Shown here piece by piece: positions 27,872-40,442 of a DNA stretch of 64,000 bases. The stretch is taken from contig JACQYW010000010.1 in the NCBI GenBank assembly GCA_016208015.1, forward strand, positions 1-64,000. The letters run 5' to 3'. Positions within the stretch are counted from its first letter, which is position 1, and every line of letters starts with the position of its first letter. The DNA comes from Nitrosomonadales bacterium. Its GTDB lineage: Bacteria > Pseudomonadota > Gammaproteobacteria > Burkholderiales > Gallionellaceae. Under the pieces are notes generated by a model. That model worked only from the letters and a program-made list of their open reading frames with translations. It ran no database searches and was not told where the DNA came from. Position numbers and translations under genes: made by a program.

Positions 27872-29029
27872 TCAGTCCGCCTGTTTGCGCAGGAACGACG
27901 GGATATCCAGCGGATCGACACCGGATTGCTTCATCGCTTCCACGGCTTCGCGATGACGTCCGGTGCGGATTACCGCGGGCATCTCCAGTGCATCGTAGTT
28001 CACCATCGGAACATCGTGCGTGCCGGTTCGCTGCTGCTTCTCGTACACCAACGACGGTTTCGGCTGCTTGCGCGCCAGCGGCGTGCCCAGACCGGTGGCC
28101 ACGATGGTCACGCGCATCTCTTCGCCCATGGCTTCGTCGAATACCGAACCGACGATCACGGTCGCTTCCGATGCGGCGAACTGGAAACAGTTCATCACTT
28201 CGTGCAGCTCTTCCAAAGTCAGGTTGCTGCTGGAGGTGATATTGACCAGCACGCCGCGCGCGCCGGACAGATCCACATCTTCCAGCAGGGGGCTGGCGAT
28301 GGCCTGCTCGGCGGCACGCTGTGCACGGCCTTCGCCGGAAGCGGTCGCTGCACCCATCATCGCCATGCCGTTCTCGGACATCAGCGTGCACACGTCGGCG
28401 AAGTCCACGTTGACCATGCCGGGCACGTTGATGACCTCGGCGATACCCGCGACCGCACCCTGCAACACACCGTTCGCCGCCTTGAACGCTTCCGGCAATG
28501 TGGTCTTGCCGCCCAGCACTTCCATCAGCTTCGCGTTCGGCACGATGATGAGCGAATCGACATACGATGCCAGTTCCTCGATACCGCTCTGTGCCAGCGA
28601 CATGCGCTTGCCTTCGAAGATGAACGGCTTGGTGACGACAGCAACTGTCAGGATGCCCATCTCCTTGGCCACCTGCGCCACGATGGGCGCGGCCCCCGTA
28701 CCCGTGCCGCCGCCCATGCCGGCGGTGATGAACACCATGTTCGCCCCGTTGATGATCTCGGCGATCCGCTCTCTATCCTCGATCGCCGCCGCCTGGCCGA
28801 TCTCCGGCTTGGCGCCCGCACCCAGCCCCTTGGTCAGGTTCGCCCCGATCTGCAACTGCACGCGCGCCTTGCTGCGACGCAACGCCTGCGCATCGGTATT
28901 GATGGTGATGAATTCGACGCCTTGCACGCCCTGATCGATCATGTGATCCACGGCATTGCTGCCGCAACCACCCACCCCTACCACCTTGATCACCGCGCCT
29001 TGCGGCTGTGCATCCATCAATTCAAACAT
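27872..29029 (-). CDS. ftsZ: Cell division GTPase FtsZ
   Basis: Tubulin-like protein that forms the division ring. The 385 residues show the GTP motif GGGTGTGAAP, the T7 loop region NVDFADVCTLM, a variable linker from about 320, and the conserved tail LDIPSFLRKQ that binds FtsA and ZipA. It is encoded 43 bases after ftsA. ZapD, a filament bundler, is encoded at 16628 in the same window. Confidence 0.98.
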   Translation of the reverse strand: MFELMDAQPQGAVIKVVGVGGCGSNAVDHMIDQGVQGVEFITINTDAQALRRSKARVQLQIGANLTKGLGAGAKPEIGQAAAIEDRERIAEIINGANMVFITAGMGGGTGTGAAPIVAQVAKEMGILTVAVVTKPFIFEGKRMSLAQSGIEELASYVDSLIIVPNAKLMEVLGGKTTLPEAFKAANGVLQGAVAGIAEVINVPGMVNVDFADVCTLMSENGMAMMGAATASGEGRAQRAAEQAIASPLLEDVDLSGARGVLVNITSSSNLTLEELHEVMNCFQFAASEATVIVGSVFDEAMGEEMRVTIVATGLGTPLARKQPKPSLVYEKQQRTGTHDVPMVNYDALEMPAVIRTGRHREAVEAMKQSGVDPLDIPSFLRKQAD

Positions 29030-29072
29030 AGTATTTCTCCTTTTCTAAAATGCAACCGACCCTGAACCCGAA

Positions 29073-30308
29073 TTAAAAATTGCGTTGAAACCACGTCTTC
29101 ATGCTCTCCAGCACATCACTGAACGACCCCGAATTGACCCGCGACACTTCCTCGCGCTGATGCTGATCCAGCCCGTACAACAACAGCCCCACGCCGGTGG
29201 CAAAGCGCGGCGTCTTCACCACATCCGACAAGCCACCGATGTTGCGCGGCACGCCCATGCGTACCGGCATGTGGAATATCTCCTCGCCCAGCTCGACCAT
29301 GCCCTGCATGGCACTGCTGCCGCCGGTAAGCACGATGCCCGAGGACAGCAGATCCTCGAAACCGCTGCGGCGTATCTCCTGCTGCACCAGCGAATACAAC
29401 TCTTCCACGCGCGGCTCGATCACCTCGGCCAGCGTGTGGCGCGACAGCATGCGCGAGCCGCGTTCGCCCACGCCGGGCACCTCGATCGGCGCATCATTGG
29501 CCAGCTGACGCAGCGCGCAGCCGTATTTGATCTTGATGTCCTCGGCGTCCTTGGTCGGCGTGCGCAATGCCATCGCGATATCGTTGGTGACCTGGTCTCC
29601 CGCGATCGGGATCACCGCCGTATGCCGGATCGCGCCGTTGGTAAAGATCGCCATATCGGTGGTGCCGCCGCCGATGTCGACCAGGCACACGCCCAATTCT
29701 TTCTCATCATCGGCCAGCACCGCCTTGCTCGATGCCAGCGGTTGCAGGATCATCTCGTTCACTTCCAGACCGCAGCGGTGGATGCACTTCAATATGTTCT
29801 GCACCGCCGACACCGCGCCGGTGACGATGTGGATCTCCACTTCCAGACGCATGCCGCTCATGCCCAGCGGCTTCTTGATGCCCTCCTGCCCGTCGATGCT
29901 GAACTCCTGCTCGAGGATGTGCAGGATCTGCTGGTCGCCCGGCAGACTGATCGAACTGGCGGTCTCGATCGCGCGCACGATGTCGGTGTGCGCCACTTCC
30001 TTGTCCTTGATCTTGATCATGCCGTTGGCATTGGAACTCTTGATGTGGCCGCCCGCGATGCCGGTATAGACCTCGCGGATCTTGCAGTCGGCCATCAGTT
30101 CGGCCTCCTCCAGCGCGCGCTGGATTGCGGCGACGGTGGCGTCGATATTCACCACCATGCCCTTCTTCATGCCGGAGGACTGGTGCATGCCCGCGCCGAT
30201 CACTTCCAGCGTGCCTTCCGGCCTGATCTCGGCGACGATGCACGCGATCTTCGACGTGCCGATGTCCAGCCCCACGATCAGATTCTTGTTTTCCCTGTTC
30301 TTGCTCAT
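29073..30308 (-). CDS. ftsA: Cell division protein FtsA
   Basis: Actin-like ATPase of 411 residues that tethers FtsZ to the membrane. Actin-fold phosphate loops are visible (GLDIGTSKI near the start, VDIGGGTTDMAIF in the middle, TGGSSAMQGM later). The C-terminal amphipathic helix is intact (SMKTWFQRNF). It lies 21 bases after ftsQ and 43 before ftsZ. Confidence 0.98.
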   Translation of the reverse strand: MSKNRENKNLIVGLDIGTSKIACIVAEIRPEGTLEVIGAGMHQSSGMKKGMVVNIDATVAAIQRALEEAELMADCKIREVYTGIAGGHIKSSNANGMIKIKDKEVAHTDIVRAIETASSISLPGDQQILHILEQEFSIDGQEGIKKPLGMSGMRLEVEIHIVTGAVSAVQNILKCIHRCGLEVNEMILQPLASSKAVLADDEKELGVCLVDIGGGTTDMAIFTNGAIRHTAVIPIAGDQVTNDIAMALRTPTKDAEDIKIKYGCALRQLANDAPIEVPGVGERGSRMLSRHTLAEVIEPRVEELYSLVQQEIRRSGFEDLLSSGIVLTGGSSAMQGMVELGEEIFHMPVRMGVPRNIGGLSDVVKTPRFATGVGLLLYGLDQHQREEVSRVNSGSFSDVLESMKTWFQRNF

Positions 30309-30329
30309 CGCTGTCCCCTTGCTACTTCC

Positions 30330-31034
30330 TCAAACTTCCCTGCCGGGCAAGTAAACCGCAAACCCGTTGCGATAACGCAGATCCACGTGGCGCACCGCCC
30401 GCGCCATCGCAGCCAGACTGTACGGATACACGGCGACGAAGCGCGCGAGGCGCTGCTGCATCTCCTCGCGTCCCAGCTCGATCACCATGCCGTCATCCAG
30501 CTTCACCTGCCAGGCATAGCGCGGTGACAGGCTGAGCTGCACGATCTGCTGCTGCAACGGTTGCGACACCGCGCTCAACTCGGCATACATCTGCGCCACC
30601 TGCAGTGAACTGTCGGTTTGTCCGATGAAAGCCGGCAGGACCTGCTCCACCTTGCCCGCGAACACCTCGCCATGCGTGTTCACCAGTTCCGTGCCGTTCC
30701 AGCGCGCCAGCACGACCTGCTCTTCCACTTCCACTTCCAGACTCCACGGGAACTTGCGCCGCACGCTCACTTTGCGCACCCAGGGCAGCTGCTCGAACGC
30801 CTGCCGCGTCTGCTCCAGATCGACGGTGAAGAAATTCCCGCTCACTTTCTCGCGCACCACTTTTTCCAGCAGTTCGGCTGAAACGCGCTGCGGCGCCGCG
30901 GTCAGCTCCACCGCGCGCAAAGGGAACACCGGCAGCTGCAGCACGTAGCGCACCGCGCCGTACAGCACCAGCACCAGGCTGAGGCCGAACAGCGCGTTGG
31001 CGACACTGCGCAGCAGCGGTGCGTTATCCCACAT
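30330..31034 (-). CDS. ftsQ: Cell division protein FtsQ
   Basis: Single-pass inner-membrane protein of 234 residues: a short cytoplasmic tail, a membrane segment at about 12-32, a POTRA domain ([15 protein letters not shown] to about residue 105) and a beta domain with FVAVYP. It links FtsA/FtsZ to FtsL and FtsB at the septum. It overlaps the end of ddl by 11 bases. Confidence 0.94.
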   Translation of the reverse strand: MWDNAPLLRSVANALFGLSLVLVLYGAVRYVLQLPVFPLRAVELTAAPQRVSAELLEKVVREKVSGNFFTVDLEQTRQAFEQLPWVRKVSVRRKFPWSLEVEVEEQVVLARWNGTELVNTHGEVFAGKVEQVLPAFIGQTDSSLQVAQMYAELSAVSQPLQQQIVQLSLSPRYAWQVKLDDGMVIELGREEMQQRLARFVAVYPYSLAAMARAVRHVDLRYRNGFAVYLPGREV

Positions 31035-31935
31035 GCGTCCCCTCCAGTATTTGCACCACCAGTTGCTCGAAACTGATGCCTGCCTGGCGTGCCGCCATCG
31101 GCACCAGGCTGTGATCGGTCATGCCGGGCGAAGTGTTGATCTCCAGCAGGTAGAACTTGCCGTCATCGCCGCGCAGGAAATCCACGCGCCCCCAGCCCTG
31201 TCCGCCGATGAGCGTGAAAGCCAGCTGCGCCAGATGTTGCATCTCGCCTTCCTGCTCGGCGCTCAGACCGCAGGGACACAGATAGCGCGTGTCGTCGCGC
31301 AGATACTTCGACTCATAGTCGTAAAACTCGTTGGCGGGTTCGATCTTGATCGCCGGCAACGCCCGTCCGTTCAGGATCGCCACCGTGTACTCGCCGCCGC
31401 TCATGAAGCTCTCGGCGATCACCACCTTGTCGTGCTTCGCCGCTTCGGCATAGGCTGCAGGCAACTCTTCCACCGTCTTCACCTTGGTCACGCCCACGCT
31501 GCTGCCCTCGCTGGCGGGCTTGATGAACAGCGGCAGGTCGAGATGGTCGGCCACGGCATTCCAGTCGGTCGGTGCGGTCAGCGCCTCGTATTCGGGGATA
31601 GGCAAGCCCGCCGCCTGCCACACCAGCTTGGTGCGCCACTTGTCCATCGCGATAGCCGATGCCATCACGCCGCTGCCGGTGTAGGGGATATCCATCAGTT
31701 CCAGCGCACCTTGCACCGTGCCGTCCTCGCCGAAACGTCCGTGCAGCGCGATGAATACGCGCTCGAACTTCTCTTTCTTGAGTTCGGACAGGTCGCGCTC
31801 TGCCGGATCGAAGGCATACGCATCCACGCCGCTGCGCTGCAATGCGGCCAGCACGGCTGTGCCGCTCTTCAACGACACCTCTCGCTCTGCCGAGCGCCCG
31901 CCAAACAGTACCGCCACTTTTCCAAAGTTCTTCAC
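31024..31935 (-). CDS. ddl: D-alanine--D-alanine ligase
   Basis: ATP-grasp enzyme that makes the D-Ala-D-Ala dipeptide for peptidoglycan. The 303 residues include [32 protein letters not shown] and the C-terminal [13 protein letters not shown]. It is of the DdlB length class. ATG overlaps the murB stop by four bases. Confidence 0.96.
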   Translation of the reverse strand: MKNFGKVAVLFGGRSAEREVSLKSGTAVLAALQRSGVDAYAFDPAERDLSELKKEKFERVFIALHGRFGEDGTVQGALELMDIPYTGSGVMASAIAMDKWRTKLVWQAAGLPIPEYEALTAPTDWNAVADHLDLPLFIKPASEGSSVGVTKVKTVEELPAAYAEAAKHDKVVIAESFMSGGEYTVAILNGRALPAIKIEPANEFYDYESKYLRDDTRYLCPCGLSAEQEGEMQHLAQLAFTLIGGQGWGRVDFLRGDDGKFYLLEINTSPGMTDHSLVPMAARQAGISFEQLVVQILEGTHVG

Positions 31936-32849
31936 TTCGTCTTTTCTCCAACAATTTTCACTTCCGGATGTAATTCGATGCCTGTTTGCTGCAACACCGT
32001 CGCTCGCACTTCCCCGATCAGATCCTCGATATCCGCCGCCGTCGCACCGCCCACGTTGACGATGAAGTTGGCATGCTTTTCCGACACCTGCGCGCCGCCG
32101 ATGCGTTTGCCCTTCAATCCGCAGCCCTCGATCAACTTTGCCGCGTGGTTGCCCGGCGGATTGCGGAACACCGAGCCGGCATTCGGCAACTGCAGCGGCT
32201 GGCTGGCGCTGCGCTTCTCCATCAACTCCTTGATGTCCTGCCGCGCTTTTTCCACATCACCCGTTCCCAGTTTCAGCCACGCACCGACGAAGAACTCGTC
32301 ACTCGTCTTCTTCAGCGCCACATGGCGGTAGCCGATCTCATATTCCTGCGGCGAGCGCTCCAGCAGTTCTCCGCCCCGCGTCAGCACCTGCACACGCTTC
32401 ACCTTCTGCCAAGTCTCGCCGCCATAACAGCCCGCGTTCATCACCAGCATGCCGCCCAGCGTGCCGGGGATGCCGATGAAGAATTCCGCGCCGCACAGAT
32501 TGTTGGTCGCGGCAAAACGCGCCAGCTTCGCACCCGGCACGCCGGCCTGCACGTAGATCAGATCGCCGTCCATACGCAGTTCGGTAAGCGCGCCCACCAT
32601 CTGCAGCACCGTGCCGCGATAACCGCCGTCACGCACCAGCAGGTTGCTGCCGAGGCCGACCGCCAGCAGTGGTTCGCTTGCCGGCGTCTGCCGCAGGAAC
32701 TGTTGCAGATCAGCCAGATCGGCCGGGCGATACAGATGTTGCGCGACACCGCCCGCACGCCAGCTCACGTGGCGCGACATGGGCTCGTCCTGGAGCATCT
32801 CTCCACGCAATCCCTCGGCACTGAACTGTGTCGGCTCGCTCATCTTCAT
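31932..32849 (-). CDS. murB: UDP-N-acetylenolpyruvoylglucosamine reductase, short (type II) form
   Basis: FAD enzyme that reduces enolpyruvyl-UDP-GlcNAc to UDP-MurNAc. The 305 residues match the short type II class (also found in Gram-positives) rather than the about 340-residue E. coli type. Visible are the FAD part [28 protein letters not shown], and [18 protein letters not shown] with [15 protein letters not shown]. It lies between murC and ddl, the usual place in Betaproteobacteria, with four-base overlaps on both sides. Confidence 0.95.
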   Translation of the reverse strand: MKMSEPTQFSAEGLRGEMLQDEPMSRHVSWRAGGVAQHLYRPADLADLQQFLRQTPASEPLLAVGLGSNLLVRDGGYRGTVLQMVGALTELRMDGDLIYVQAGVPGAKLARFAATNNLCGAEFFIGIPGTLGGMLVMNAGCYGGETWQKVKRVQVLTRGGELLERSPQEYEIGYRHVALKKTSDEFFVGAWLKLGTGDVEKARQDIKELMEKRSASQPLQLPNAGSVFRNPPGNHAAKLIEGCGLKGKRIGGAQVSEKHANFIVNVGGATAADIEDLIGEVRATVLQQTGIELHPEVKIVGEKTK

Positions 32850-34258
32850 TTCATCTGCTTCACAAGGTTAGGCACGCCGCCGATGGAGCCCGCACCCATG
32901 GTCAGTACCACATCGCCGTCACGCGCCATCTGCATGATGGTCTGCGGCATGTCGGCGATGTTCTCCACGAACACCGCTTCGCTCTGTCCCGCAACGCGCA
33001 GCGCATGCATCAACGCGCGACCGTCAGCCGCGACGATGGGGGCTTCACCGGCCGCATAGATCTCAGCCAGTGCAAGCGCGTCCACACCGCTCAGCACTTT
33101 CACAAAGTCTTCGAACAGGTCGCGCGTACGCGTGTAGCGATGCGGCTGAAAAGAGAGCAGCAGGCGTTTGTCGGGGAAGGCTCCGCGCACGGCAGCGAGC
33201 GTTGCTTTCATCTCCACCGGGTGGTGGCCGTAATCGTCGATGAGCGTGAACGAGCCGCCCGACGGCAACGGTATCTCGCCGTAACGCTGCATGCGCCGTC
33301 CCACCCCCTCGAACTCGGCCAGCGCCGCGACGATGGCGGATGGCGCGACGCCGACTTCCAGACCGACTGCGATCGCGGCCAGCGCATTCAGCACGTTGTG
33401 CTCACCGGCCAGATTGAGCGTGACCTCGAGATCCAGCGGTTTCCCGTCGAACAGACATTTTTCATCGTGGCGGCATTGCGCGGTGAAGCGCATCTTGCCG
33501 CCCTCATGACGCACATTGACCGCGCGGATCTGCGCTTCTTCGCCAAGACCGTAGGTCGTGATCGGTTTGCTGATGCGCGGCAGGATGTCGCGCACGTTCT
33601 CGTCGTCAGAGCACAGCATGGCTCGACCATAGAACGGCAGGCGTTCGACGAAATCCACGAATGCCTGCTTCAGCCTGTTGAAGTCATGACCGTAAGTCTC
33701 CATGTGGTCGGCATCGATGTTGGTGACCACGGCAAGTATCGGCGTCAGATACAGGAACGAGGCATCGGACTCGTCCGCTTCGGCGACGATGAACTCGCCC
33801 GTGCCCAGTCGCGCATTCGCGCCGCTGCTGTTGAGACGCCCGCCGATGACGAAGGTCGGATCGTAGCCGCCCTTGGCCAGCACGGTGGTGACCAGCGAAG
33901 TTGTGGTGGTCTTGCCGTGGGTGCCCGCCACGGCGATGCCCTGGCGCAGGCGCATCAACTCAGCCAGCATCACCGCGCGCGGCACGATGGGAATGCGCTG
34001 TTCGCGCGCCGCCACCACTTCCGGGTTGTCGGCCTTGACTGCAGTGGAAGTCACCACCGCATCGGCATCGCGCAGATTCTTCCCGCTGTGCCCCTGGTAC
34101 ACTGTCGCGCCCAGCGACTGCAGACGCTGCGTGACCGCACTGTCGGCCAGGTCGGAACCGCTCACCTTGAAACCGAGGTTGAGCAACACTTCGGCGATAC
34201 CGTTCATGCCGGAGCCGCCGATACCGACAAAGTGGATGTGTTTGATCTTGTGTTTCAT
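32846..34258 (-). CDS. murC: UDP-N-acetylmuramate--L-alanine ligase
   Basis: Adds the first residue, L-Ala, to UDP-MurNAc. ATG at 34258 (GAGG 8 bases upstream) gives 470 residues. The N-terminus has [16 protein letters not shown] and the ATP loop is [12 protein letters not shown], with the substrate stretch [11 protein letters not shown]. The longer frame from 34321 lacks support. A 106-base gap separates it from murG, the largest gap inside the mur/fts cluster. Confidence 0.97.
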   Translation of the reverse strand: MKHKIKHIHFVGIGGSGMNGIAEVLLNLGFKVSGSDLADSAVTQRLQSLGATVYQGHSGKNLRDADAVVTSTAVKADNPEVVAAREQRIPIVPRAVMLAELMRLRQGIAVAGTHGKTTTTSLVTTVLAKGGYDPTFVIGGRLNSSGANARLGTGEFIVAEADESDASFLYLTPILAVVTNIDADHMETYGHDFNRLKQAFVDFVERLPFYGRAMLCSDDENVRDILPRISKPITTYGLGEEAQIRAVNVRHEGGKMRFTAQCRHDEKCLFDGKPLDLEVTLNLAGEHNVLNALAAIAVGLEVGVAPSAIVAALAEFEGVGRRMQRYGEIPLPSGGSFTLIDDYGHHPVEMKATLAAVRGAFPDKRLLLSFQPHRYTRTRDLFEDFVKVLSGVDALALAEIYAAGEAPIVAADGRALMHALRVAGQSEAVFVENIADMPQTIMQMARDGDVVLTMGAGSIGGVPNLVKQMK

Positions 34259-34364
34259 ATTTATTGCCTCATTTCCTTCCGCATGGCACTCGACAACATC
34301 GCGTTTCGGCAACGCATGCATTCGCGGACGCTCACATCCCGCACACGGGAACCCTGTTCGCTGC

Positions 34365-35438
34365 TCATGCTGCTACTCCCGCCAGCGCAACGCACACTTG
34401 CGCCACCTGTTGTGTCGCGTCCGGTTTTGCCAGGCTGCGCGCGGCCTGCGCCATCGCCAGCAATTTCTCTCTGCTCATTTCGCGCAACAATTGCGCCAGT
34501 CTTTCCGCGCTCAATTCCTTCTGCGGCAACAGCAACGCCGCGCCGTGCGCGCTCAGGAAGCGTGCGTTGTGTGTCTGATGGTCGTCCACCGCGAACGGGA
34601 ACGGGATCAGCACGCTGGCCACACCCGCCGCCGCCAGCTCGGCAATAGTCAATGCCCCCGCGCGGCAGATGACCACATCTGCTTTCGCATACTGGTTGGC
34701 CATATCATCGAGGAAGGCACGGATGTCGGCGCTCACCCCTGCCTGCGCATACAGCTTCCGCACTGACTCAAGATGCTTCTTGCCGGTCTGGTGCAGTACG
34801 TGTGGACGCTCCAGTTCTCCCATCATGGCCAGCGCTTTCGGCAATGCCTCATTGAGCGCCTGCGCTCCCAGGCTTCCACCCACCACCAGCACATTCAACT
34901 TGCCGCTGCGTCCGGCGTAGCGCTCCTGCGGCGCGGACAACGCGGCGATGTCGGCTCGCACCGGATTGCCGCACCACTGCGTGCCTTTCAGCACATCCGG
35001 GAATCCACTCAGCACACGCGAGGAGAGTTTCGCCAGCACCTTGTTGCTCAATCCCGCGATTGAATTCTGTTCATGGATGACCAGCGGGCGTCGCAGGAAA
35101 GCCGCCATCAATCCGCCAGGCATGGTGATGTAGCCGCCCATGCCCAGCACCACGTCGGGACGATGACGCAGGATCGCATCCGCGCTCTGTCCCAGCGCAC
35201 GCAGCAGCGTGAACGGCAAGAGCAGCAGACGCAGCAGTCCTTTGCCGCGCACACCGGAGAAATTCACCCACGCCACCGGATAACCGTGTTTGGGAACCAG
35301 TTCCGCCTCCATGCTGTTGGGTGCGCCCAGCCACACCACTTTCCAACCCTGCGCATGCAGCGCATCGGCCACCGCCAGTCCCGGGTAGATGTGTCCGCCG
35401 GTTCCGCCTGCCATGATCAGGATCGTGCGTGCGCTCAT
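34365..35438 (-). CDS. murG: Undecaprenyl-PP-MurNAc-pentapeptide GlcNAc transferase
   Basis: Peripheral membrane GT28 glycosyltransferase that turns lipid I into lipid II. The 357 residues show the first G-loop [16 protein letters not shown], the second loop [16 protein letters not shown], and the UDP-binding stretch [18 protein letters not shown] overlaps the ftsW stop by four bases. Confidence 0.97.
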   Translation of the reverse strand: MSARTILIMAGGTGGHIYPGLAVADALHAQGWKVVWLGAPNSMEAELVPKHGYPVAWVNFSGVRGKGLLRLLLLPFTLLRALGQSADAILRHRPDVVLGMGGYITMPGGLMAAFLRRPLVIHEQNSIAGLSNKVLAKLSSRVLSGFPDVLKGTQWCGNPVRADIAALSAPQERYAGRSGKLNVLVVGGSLGAQALNEALPKALAMMGELERPHVLHQTGKKHLESVRKLYAQAGVSADIRAFLDDMANQYAKADVVICRAGALTIAELAAAGVASVLIPFPFAVDDHQTHNARFLSAHGAALLLPQKELSAERLAQLLREMSREKLLAMAQAARSLAKPDATQQVAQVCVALAGVAA

Positions 35439-36598
35439 ATCGGCAGCCCCCGTGCAACACGTCTGTTTTCATAATCGATCCTGAGCAGCACCGCGACCGC
35501 CATCAGGTTCACCACCACGCCGCTGCCGCCGAAACTCAGGAACGGCAAGGTCAAGCCCTTGGTCGGCAGCACGCCCATATTCACGCCGATATTGATCATC
35601 GCCTGCACGCCGAGCCACACGGCGATACCCTGCGCCACCAGTGCGGCGAACAGGCGGTCGGCCATCGCCGCCTGGCGGCCGATGGCGAAAGCGCGCACGA
35701 TGAGCCAGCCGAACAGCAGGATGACGGTGCACACGCCAAACAGGCCCAGTTCTTCCGCGATCACCGCGAGCAGGAAGTCGGTGTGTGCTTCCGGCAGGTA
35801 GAACAGTTTCTCCACGCTGCCGCCGAGTCCCACGCCCAGCCACTCGCCACGACCGAAGGCGATCAGCGCATGGCTGAGCTGGTAGCCTTTGCCATAGGGA
35901 TCGGACCACGGATCCATGAAACCGACCACGCGCTGCATTCGGTATTCGGACGAGAAGATCAGCGCGGCGAACGCCAGTGGCAGCAGCACCACCAGCCCGC
36001 CGAATATCTTGAGATTGAAGCCGCCCAGCCATAGCGTACCCATCGCGATCGCGCAGATGACCACGAACGCGCCCATGTCCGGCTCCAGCAGCAACAACGC
36101 ACCGACCAGCGCCATCACACCGAACATCGGCAGGAACGGTTCGAGCAGGTGATCCTTCACTGCGCCCTTGCGCACCGCATAGTCGGCGGCATACAGCACG
36201 GCGAACAGCTTCATCAACTCGGAAGGTTGCAGGTTGACCACGAACAGCGATATCCAGCGACGGCTGCCGTTGACCGCGCGGCCGATGCCGGGGATCAGCA
36301 CCAGCACCAGCAACACAACGCCAATCAGGAACAGATAAGGCGCATATTTCTGCCACATCTGCGTCGGCACCTGAAAGGCGATCACGCCCGCAGCGATGCC
36401 GATCATGATGAAGATGCCGTGACGCATCAGATAGTAGGTCGCCTGATGCCCCGTGTACTTGCCCGCTTCGGCCGTCGCGATGGAGGCGGAATAGACCATC
36501 ACCAGGCCGATGGCGAGCAGGGCCGTGATAATCCACACCAGTACGCTGTCGTACTCGGCCACGGTGCGGCGCGGAGCGCTCAGTACTGCACTGAACAT
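35435..36598 (-). CDS. ftsW: SEDS-family septal glycan polymerase FtsW
   Basis: Polytopic membrane protein of 387 residues (about ten membrane segments) that polymerises lipid II at the septum together with FtsI. Family motifs include [25 protein letters not shown] and the late [18 protein letters not shown]. It overlaps the murD end by 19 bases and the murG start by four. Confidence 0.96.
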   Translation of the reverse strand: MFSAVLSAPRRTVAEYDSVLVWIITALLAIGLVMVYSASIATAEAGKYTGHQATYYLMRHGIFIMIGIAAGVIAFQVPTQMWQKYAPYLFLIGVVLLVLVLIPGIGRAVNGSRRWISLFVVNLQPSELMKLFAVLYAADYAVRKGAVKDHLLEPFLPMFGVMALVGALLLLEPDMGAFVVICAIAMGTLWLGGFNLKIFGGLVVLLPLAFAALIFSSEYRMQRVVGFMDPWSDPYGKGYQLSHALIAFGRGEWLGVGLGGSVEKLFYLPEAHTDFLLAVIAEELGLFGVCTVILLFGWLIVRAFAIGRQAAMADRLFAALVAQGIAVWLGVQAMINIGVNMGVLPTKGLTLPFLSFGGSGVVVNLMAVAVLLRIDYENRRVARGLPI

Positions 36599-37971
36599 GT
36601 CGCCTCCGTTTTCTTCACCGCAGCGACGAACACTTCCGCGCGGTGCAAATAATTCCTGAACATATCGAAGCTGGCACAGGCGGGCGACATCAGCACCGCA
36701 TCTCCGCGTTGTGCAGTCGCTGTGGAGATGCGCACTGCATCATCCATGTCGCGCGCCTGCAATATCGGCTTGCCGCAACCGGCGATAGCCTGTTCGATCA
36801 ACGGTGCATCCCGTCCGATCAGCACCACGGCGCGCGCATGCTTCGCCACAGCATCTTTCAGCGGTGAGAAATCCTGTCCCTTGCCGTCACCACCCAGGAT
36901 GACGACGGCAGGCTTGCCCAATCCTTTCAGCGCCGCCTCGGTCGCGCCGACGTTGGTGCCTTTGGAATCGTCGTAGTAGGTGACGCCCGCGATCTCGGCG
37001 ACTTTTTCCACACGGTGCGGCAGCCCCTTGAATGCGCGCAACGCCTGCACCAGCGGCGCCAGCGGGAGACCGAGAGCGCGACACAACGCCAGCGCGGCCA
37101 GCGCATTCGCCACGTTGTGCAATCCGCTCACCTGCAATTCGTCGGCGCGCATGATCTTCTGCGCACCCTGCATCAGCCAGGTGATCGCCCCATCGCGCGT
37201 GATGCCCCAATCCTGCTCACTGGCAGGAGGGTTCAGACCAAAGCTCAATTGTTTGCGAGCCGCCATCTTCATCGCGGCGCTGCGCGCATCTTCGCGATTC
37301 ACGATCTGTGCGCCTTTGCCCCGGAAGATGCGCGCCTTGGCAGCCGCATAGGCATCCATGCTGCCCGCATAACGGTCGAGATGGTCTTCGGTGACGTTGA
37401 GCACGGCAGCCGCATCGGCATCCAGCGTATAAGTCGTTTCGAGCTGGAAACTGGAGAGCTCCAGCACCCACACCTGCGGCTGTTGTTCGCGCGCGCGCAA
37501 CGCATCCAGCACGGCGGGCGAGATGTTGCCCGCCACCTGCGTATCCAGCCCCGCCGCCACGCACATCGCGCCGACCATGCTGGTGACGGTGGTCTTGCCG
37601 TTGGCACCGGTGATGGCGATGACTTTGGTGTTGCGCCGGCAGTCGTTGCCTGCCAACTGCTGCGCCAATAATTCGATGTCGCCTTCGACGGGGATGCCGC
37701 GCGCGATGGCGCGCTGCACCAGCGGCTCGGCCACCGGCACACCGGGGCTGATGGCGATGCGGTCTATGCCCTGCAGCAGTTCGTCGCCGAACGGACCGCA
37801 GTGCACTTCTGCCTGCGGCAGTTCGCTGCGCAGGGTGACGATGCCGGGCGGATTTATACGGCTGTCTGCGACACACAGCTTCGCGCCCCGCTCGTGCAGA
37901 TAACGCGCGAGCGACAGCCCGGTCTCACCGAGACCGAGTACCAGCACTGTTTGTCCGCGCAGTTGTTTCAT
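36580..37971 (-). CDS. murD: UDP-N-acetylmuramoyl-L-alanine--D-glutamate ligase
   Basis: Adds D-Glu to UDP-MurNAc-L-Ala. The 463 residues include [15 protein letters not shown] at the N-terminus, the ATP loop [21 protein letters not shown], and the C-terminal [15 protein letters not shown]. It follows mraY after three bases and overlaps ftsW. Confidence 0.97.
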   Translation of the reverse strand: MKQLRGQTVLVLGLGETGLSLARYLHERGAKLCVADSRINPPGIVTLRSELPQAEVHCGPFGDELLQGIDRIAISPGVPVAEPLVQRAIARGIPVEGDIELLAQQLAGNDCRRNTKVIAITGANGKTTVTSMVGAMCVAAGLDTQVAGNISPAVLDALRAREQQPQVWVLELSSFQLETTYTLDADAAAVLNVTEDHLDRYAGSMDAYAAAKARIFRGKGAQIVNREDARSAAMKMAARKQLSFGLNPPASEQDWGITRDGAITWLMQGAQKIMRADELQVSGLHNVANALAALALCRALGLPLAPLVQALRAFKGLPHRVEKVAEIAGVTYYDDSKGTNVGATEAALKGLGKPAVVILGGDGKGQDFSPLKDAVAKHARAVVLIGRDAPLIEQAIAGCGKPILQARDMDDAVRISTATAQRGDAVLMSPACASFDMFRNYLHRAEVFVAAVKKTEATCSVQY

Positions 37972-37974
37972 TTT

Positions 37975-39078
37975 TTATCTGAGTTTCAGCGTTGCCAAGC
38001 CAATCAGGACCAGCAACATGGTGATGATCCAGAAGCGCACTACCACTTGCGTTTCTTTCCAGCCCTTCTGCTCGAAATGGTGATGCAGCGGCGCCATCAG
38101 CAAAATGCGCTGGCCGGTGCCGTATCGGCGTTTGGTGTATTTGAACCAGGACACCTGCAGCATCACCGACACCGCTTCCACCACGAACACGCCGCCCATG
38201 ATGAACAGCACCAGTGCCTGGCGGATGATCACCGCGACAGCGCCCAGCGCCGCACCCAGCGCCAATGCGCCGACGTCGCCCATGAATACTTCTGCCGGAT
38301 AGGCGTTGAACCAGAGGAAAGCCAGTCCCGCGCCGGAGATGGCCGCGCAGAAGATCGCCAACTCGCCCGCTCCGGGTATGGACGGCTCGCCCAGATATTT
38401 GGAGAACTCGGCATGTCCCGCGACATAGGCGAAGATCGCCAGCGCGGCGGCCACCATCACCGTCGGCATGATGGCGAGGCCGTCGAGGCCGTCGGTCAAA
38501 TTCACCGCGTTGCTGCTGCCGACGATGACCAGATAGACCAGCACGATGAAACCGACCGTTCCGAGCGGAAACACCAGGTTCTTGAAGAACGGAACGATGA
38601 GTTCGGTCTGCGCGGGCAGTGTCGCGTGCTGTACCAGATAGATGCCGACCGCCAGTGCGATCAGCGACTGCCAGAACATCTTGGAGCGCGCGGACAGGCC
38701 GTCCGGATTGCGGTGCACCACCTTGCGGTAATCGTCCACCCAGCCGATGGCGCCGACTCCCAGGGTGGTCAGCAGAACAACCCATATATAGGGATTGTGC
38801 AGATCGCCCCACAGCAGGGTGGTGATCGCGACCGATGCCAGAATGAGCGCGCCGCCCATGGTCGGCGTTCCCGCTTTCACCAGGTGCGTCTGCGGTCCGT
38901 CGCTGCGCACCGACTGACCGATCTTCATCGAAGTCAGTTTGCGTATCATCCACGGCCCCAGCATGAAGGAGATGACCAGTGCGGTCATCGCCGCCATCAC
39001 CGCACGCAGCGTGATGTAATTGAAGACGCTGAATGTGCGCACGTCCTGCGCCAGCCATTGGCTTAATGCGAGCAGCAT
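37975..39078 (-). CDS. mraY: Phospho-MurNAc-pentapeptide transferase MraY
   Basis: Polytopic enzyme that makes lipid I from UDP-MurNAc-pentapeptide and undecaprenyl phosphate. ATG at 39078 has AGGAGG 5-10 bases before it and gives 367 residues. Motifs: [20 protein letters not shown] with the catalytic Asp residues, and the C-terminal [13 protein letters not shown]. It overlaps the end of murF by 16 bases. Confidence 0.97.
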   Translation of the reverse strand: MLLALSQWLAQDVRTFSVFNYITLRAVMAAMTALVISFMLGPWMIRKLTSMKIGQSVRSDGPQTHLVKAGTPTMGGALILASVAITTLLWGDLHNPYIWVVLLTTLGVGAIGWVDDYRKVVHRNPDGLSARSKMFWQSLIALAVGIYLVQHATLPAQTELIVPFFKNLVFPLGTVGFIVLVYLVIVGSSNAVNLTDGLDGLAIMPTVMVAAALAIFAYVAGHAEFSKYLGEPSIPGAGELAIFCAAISGAGLAFLWFNAYPAEVFMGDVGALALGAALGAVAVIIRQALVLFIMGGVFVVEAVSVMLQVSWFKYTKRRYGTGQRILLMAPLHHHFEQKGWKETQVVVRFWIITMLLVLIGLATLKLR

Positions 39079-40442
39079 GTTTCCTCCTTTTGTAGCGCGC
39101 AAAATTGCACGACCCGTTCCATCTTCATGAATCGCGAGCCTTTCACCAGCACCGTGGTTTGCGCATCCATCTCTTTATCCAGTACTGCATATAGTTCTTC
39201 GATGTGTTCGAAATGCCGTGCTCCTGCGCCGAATTCCCGCACCGCACCCGCGCTCAGCGCGCCCAGCGCGAGCAATTGTTCGATTCCCAGTTCGCGCGCC
39301 GCGATGCCGATCTCGCGATGGAATTGCGCCGCCCCCTCGCCCAGTTCGCCCATGTCGCCGAGCACAAAGATGCGTTTGCCCTGTGTCTGCGCCAGCACTT
39401 CCAGTGCGGCATGCATCGAGGCCGGATTGGCGTTGTAGGTATCGTCGATCAGCATCGCGCCGTGCAGCGCCTGCTTGCGCTGCAAGCGCCCGGCCACACC
39501 GCCGAACTTCTCCAACCCGTTGATGATGGCTTCCGGCGACACTTGCAGTGTCAGCGCCGCCGTCACCGCTGCCAGCGCGTTGCGGGCGTTATGCTCGCCC
39601 GGCACTTGCAGTGTCATTTTCAAACCGCAAAATGGAGAGTGGACCAGCAGCGTTCCGCCGTAGCCCCGCGCCGTCCATTCGCCCTTCACCGTGGCTTCGT
39701 GTTCCAGCGCGAAATCGAGCACGCGATGCGGATCGGCCAGTTCCCGCCACAACGCGGCATGTGCATCGTCCGCATTGATGACCGCCGTGCCGTGGCTTTT
39801 CAGTCCGGCGAATATCTCGCCCTTGGCGCGCGCCACGCCCTCGACCGAACCCAGCCCCTGCAAGTGCGCACCGGTCGCGTTGTTGATCAGCGCCACATTC
39901 GGGCAAGCCAGACGGGTGAGGTAGTCGATCTCGCCGGGATGGTTCATGCCCATCTCGATCACCGCATAGCGGTGGGCCGCATTCATGCGCAGCAGGGTGA
40001 GCGGCATACCGATGTCGTTGTTGAAGTTGCCGCGGGTCGCCAGCACGCTCTCCTCGCTGCCGGTGGCAGAACGCAATATCGCCGCCAGCATCTCCTTCAC
40101 CGTGGTCTTGCCGTTGCTGCCGGTGATGGCGACCAGCGGGATATCGAACTGCGCGCGCCAGTGCGCGGCGAGTTTGCCCAGCGCGAGGCGCGTGTCCGGC
40201 ACGCGCAGCAACGGGCATGGTGAGTTCTCGAACTTGCTGTCCGCATTCACCACGGCGGCTACCGCACCTGCCTGTGCCGCCTGAGCGACGAACTTCGCTC
40301 CGTCGAAGTTCTCGCCCCTGAGCGCAACGAACAAATCACCCTTGGCGATCGTGCGCGTGTCGGTGGAGACGGCGGTGAAGCGCACATCGGCTCCTTGCTG
40401 TCGCGCGTTCAACACCTGTGCGGCTTGCGAGAGCAGCATCAT
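39063..40442 (-). CDS. murF: UDP-MurNAc-tripeptide--D-Ala-D-Ala ligase
   Basis: Adds the D-Ala-D-Ala dipeptide. Two ATG codons in tandem (40442 and 40439) overlap the murE stop; the first gives 459 residues. The ATP loop is [12 protein letters not shown], then [13 protein letters not shown] and [15 protein letters not shown]. Upstream in-frame codons lie inside murE and are rejected. Confidence 0.96.
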   Translation of the reverse strand: MMLLSQAAQVLNARQQGADVRFTAVSTDTRTIAKGDLFVALRGENFDGAKFVAQAAQAGAVAAVVNADSKFENSPCPLLRVPDTRLALGKLAAHWRAQFDIPLVAITGSNGKTTVKEMLAAILRSATGSEESVLATRGNFNNDIGMPLTLLRMNAAHRYAVIEMGMNHPGEIDYLTRLACPNVALINNATGAHLQGLGSVEGVARAKGEIFAGLKSHGTAVINADDAHAALWRELADPHRVLDFALEHEATVKGEWTARGYGGTLLVHSPFCGLKMTLQVPGEHNARNALAAVTAALTLQVSPEAIINGLEKFGGVAGRLQRKQALHGAMLIDDTYNANPASMHAALEVLAQTQGKRIFVLGDMGELGEGAAQFHREIGIAARELGIEQLLALGALSAGAVREFGAGARHFEHIEELYAVLDKEMDAQTTVLVKGSRFMKMERVVQFCALQKEETCCSH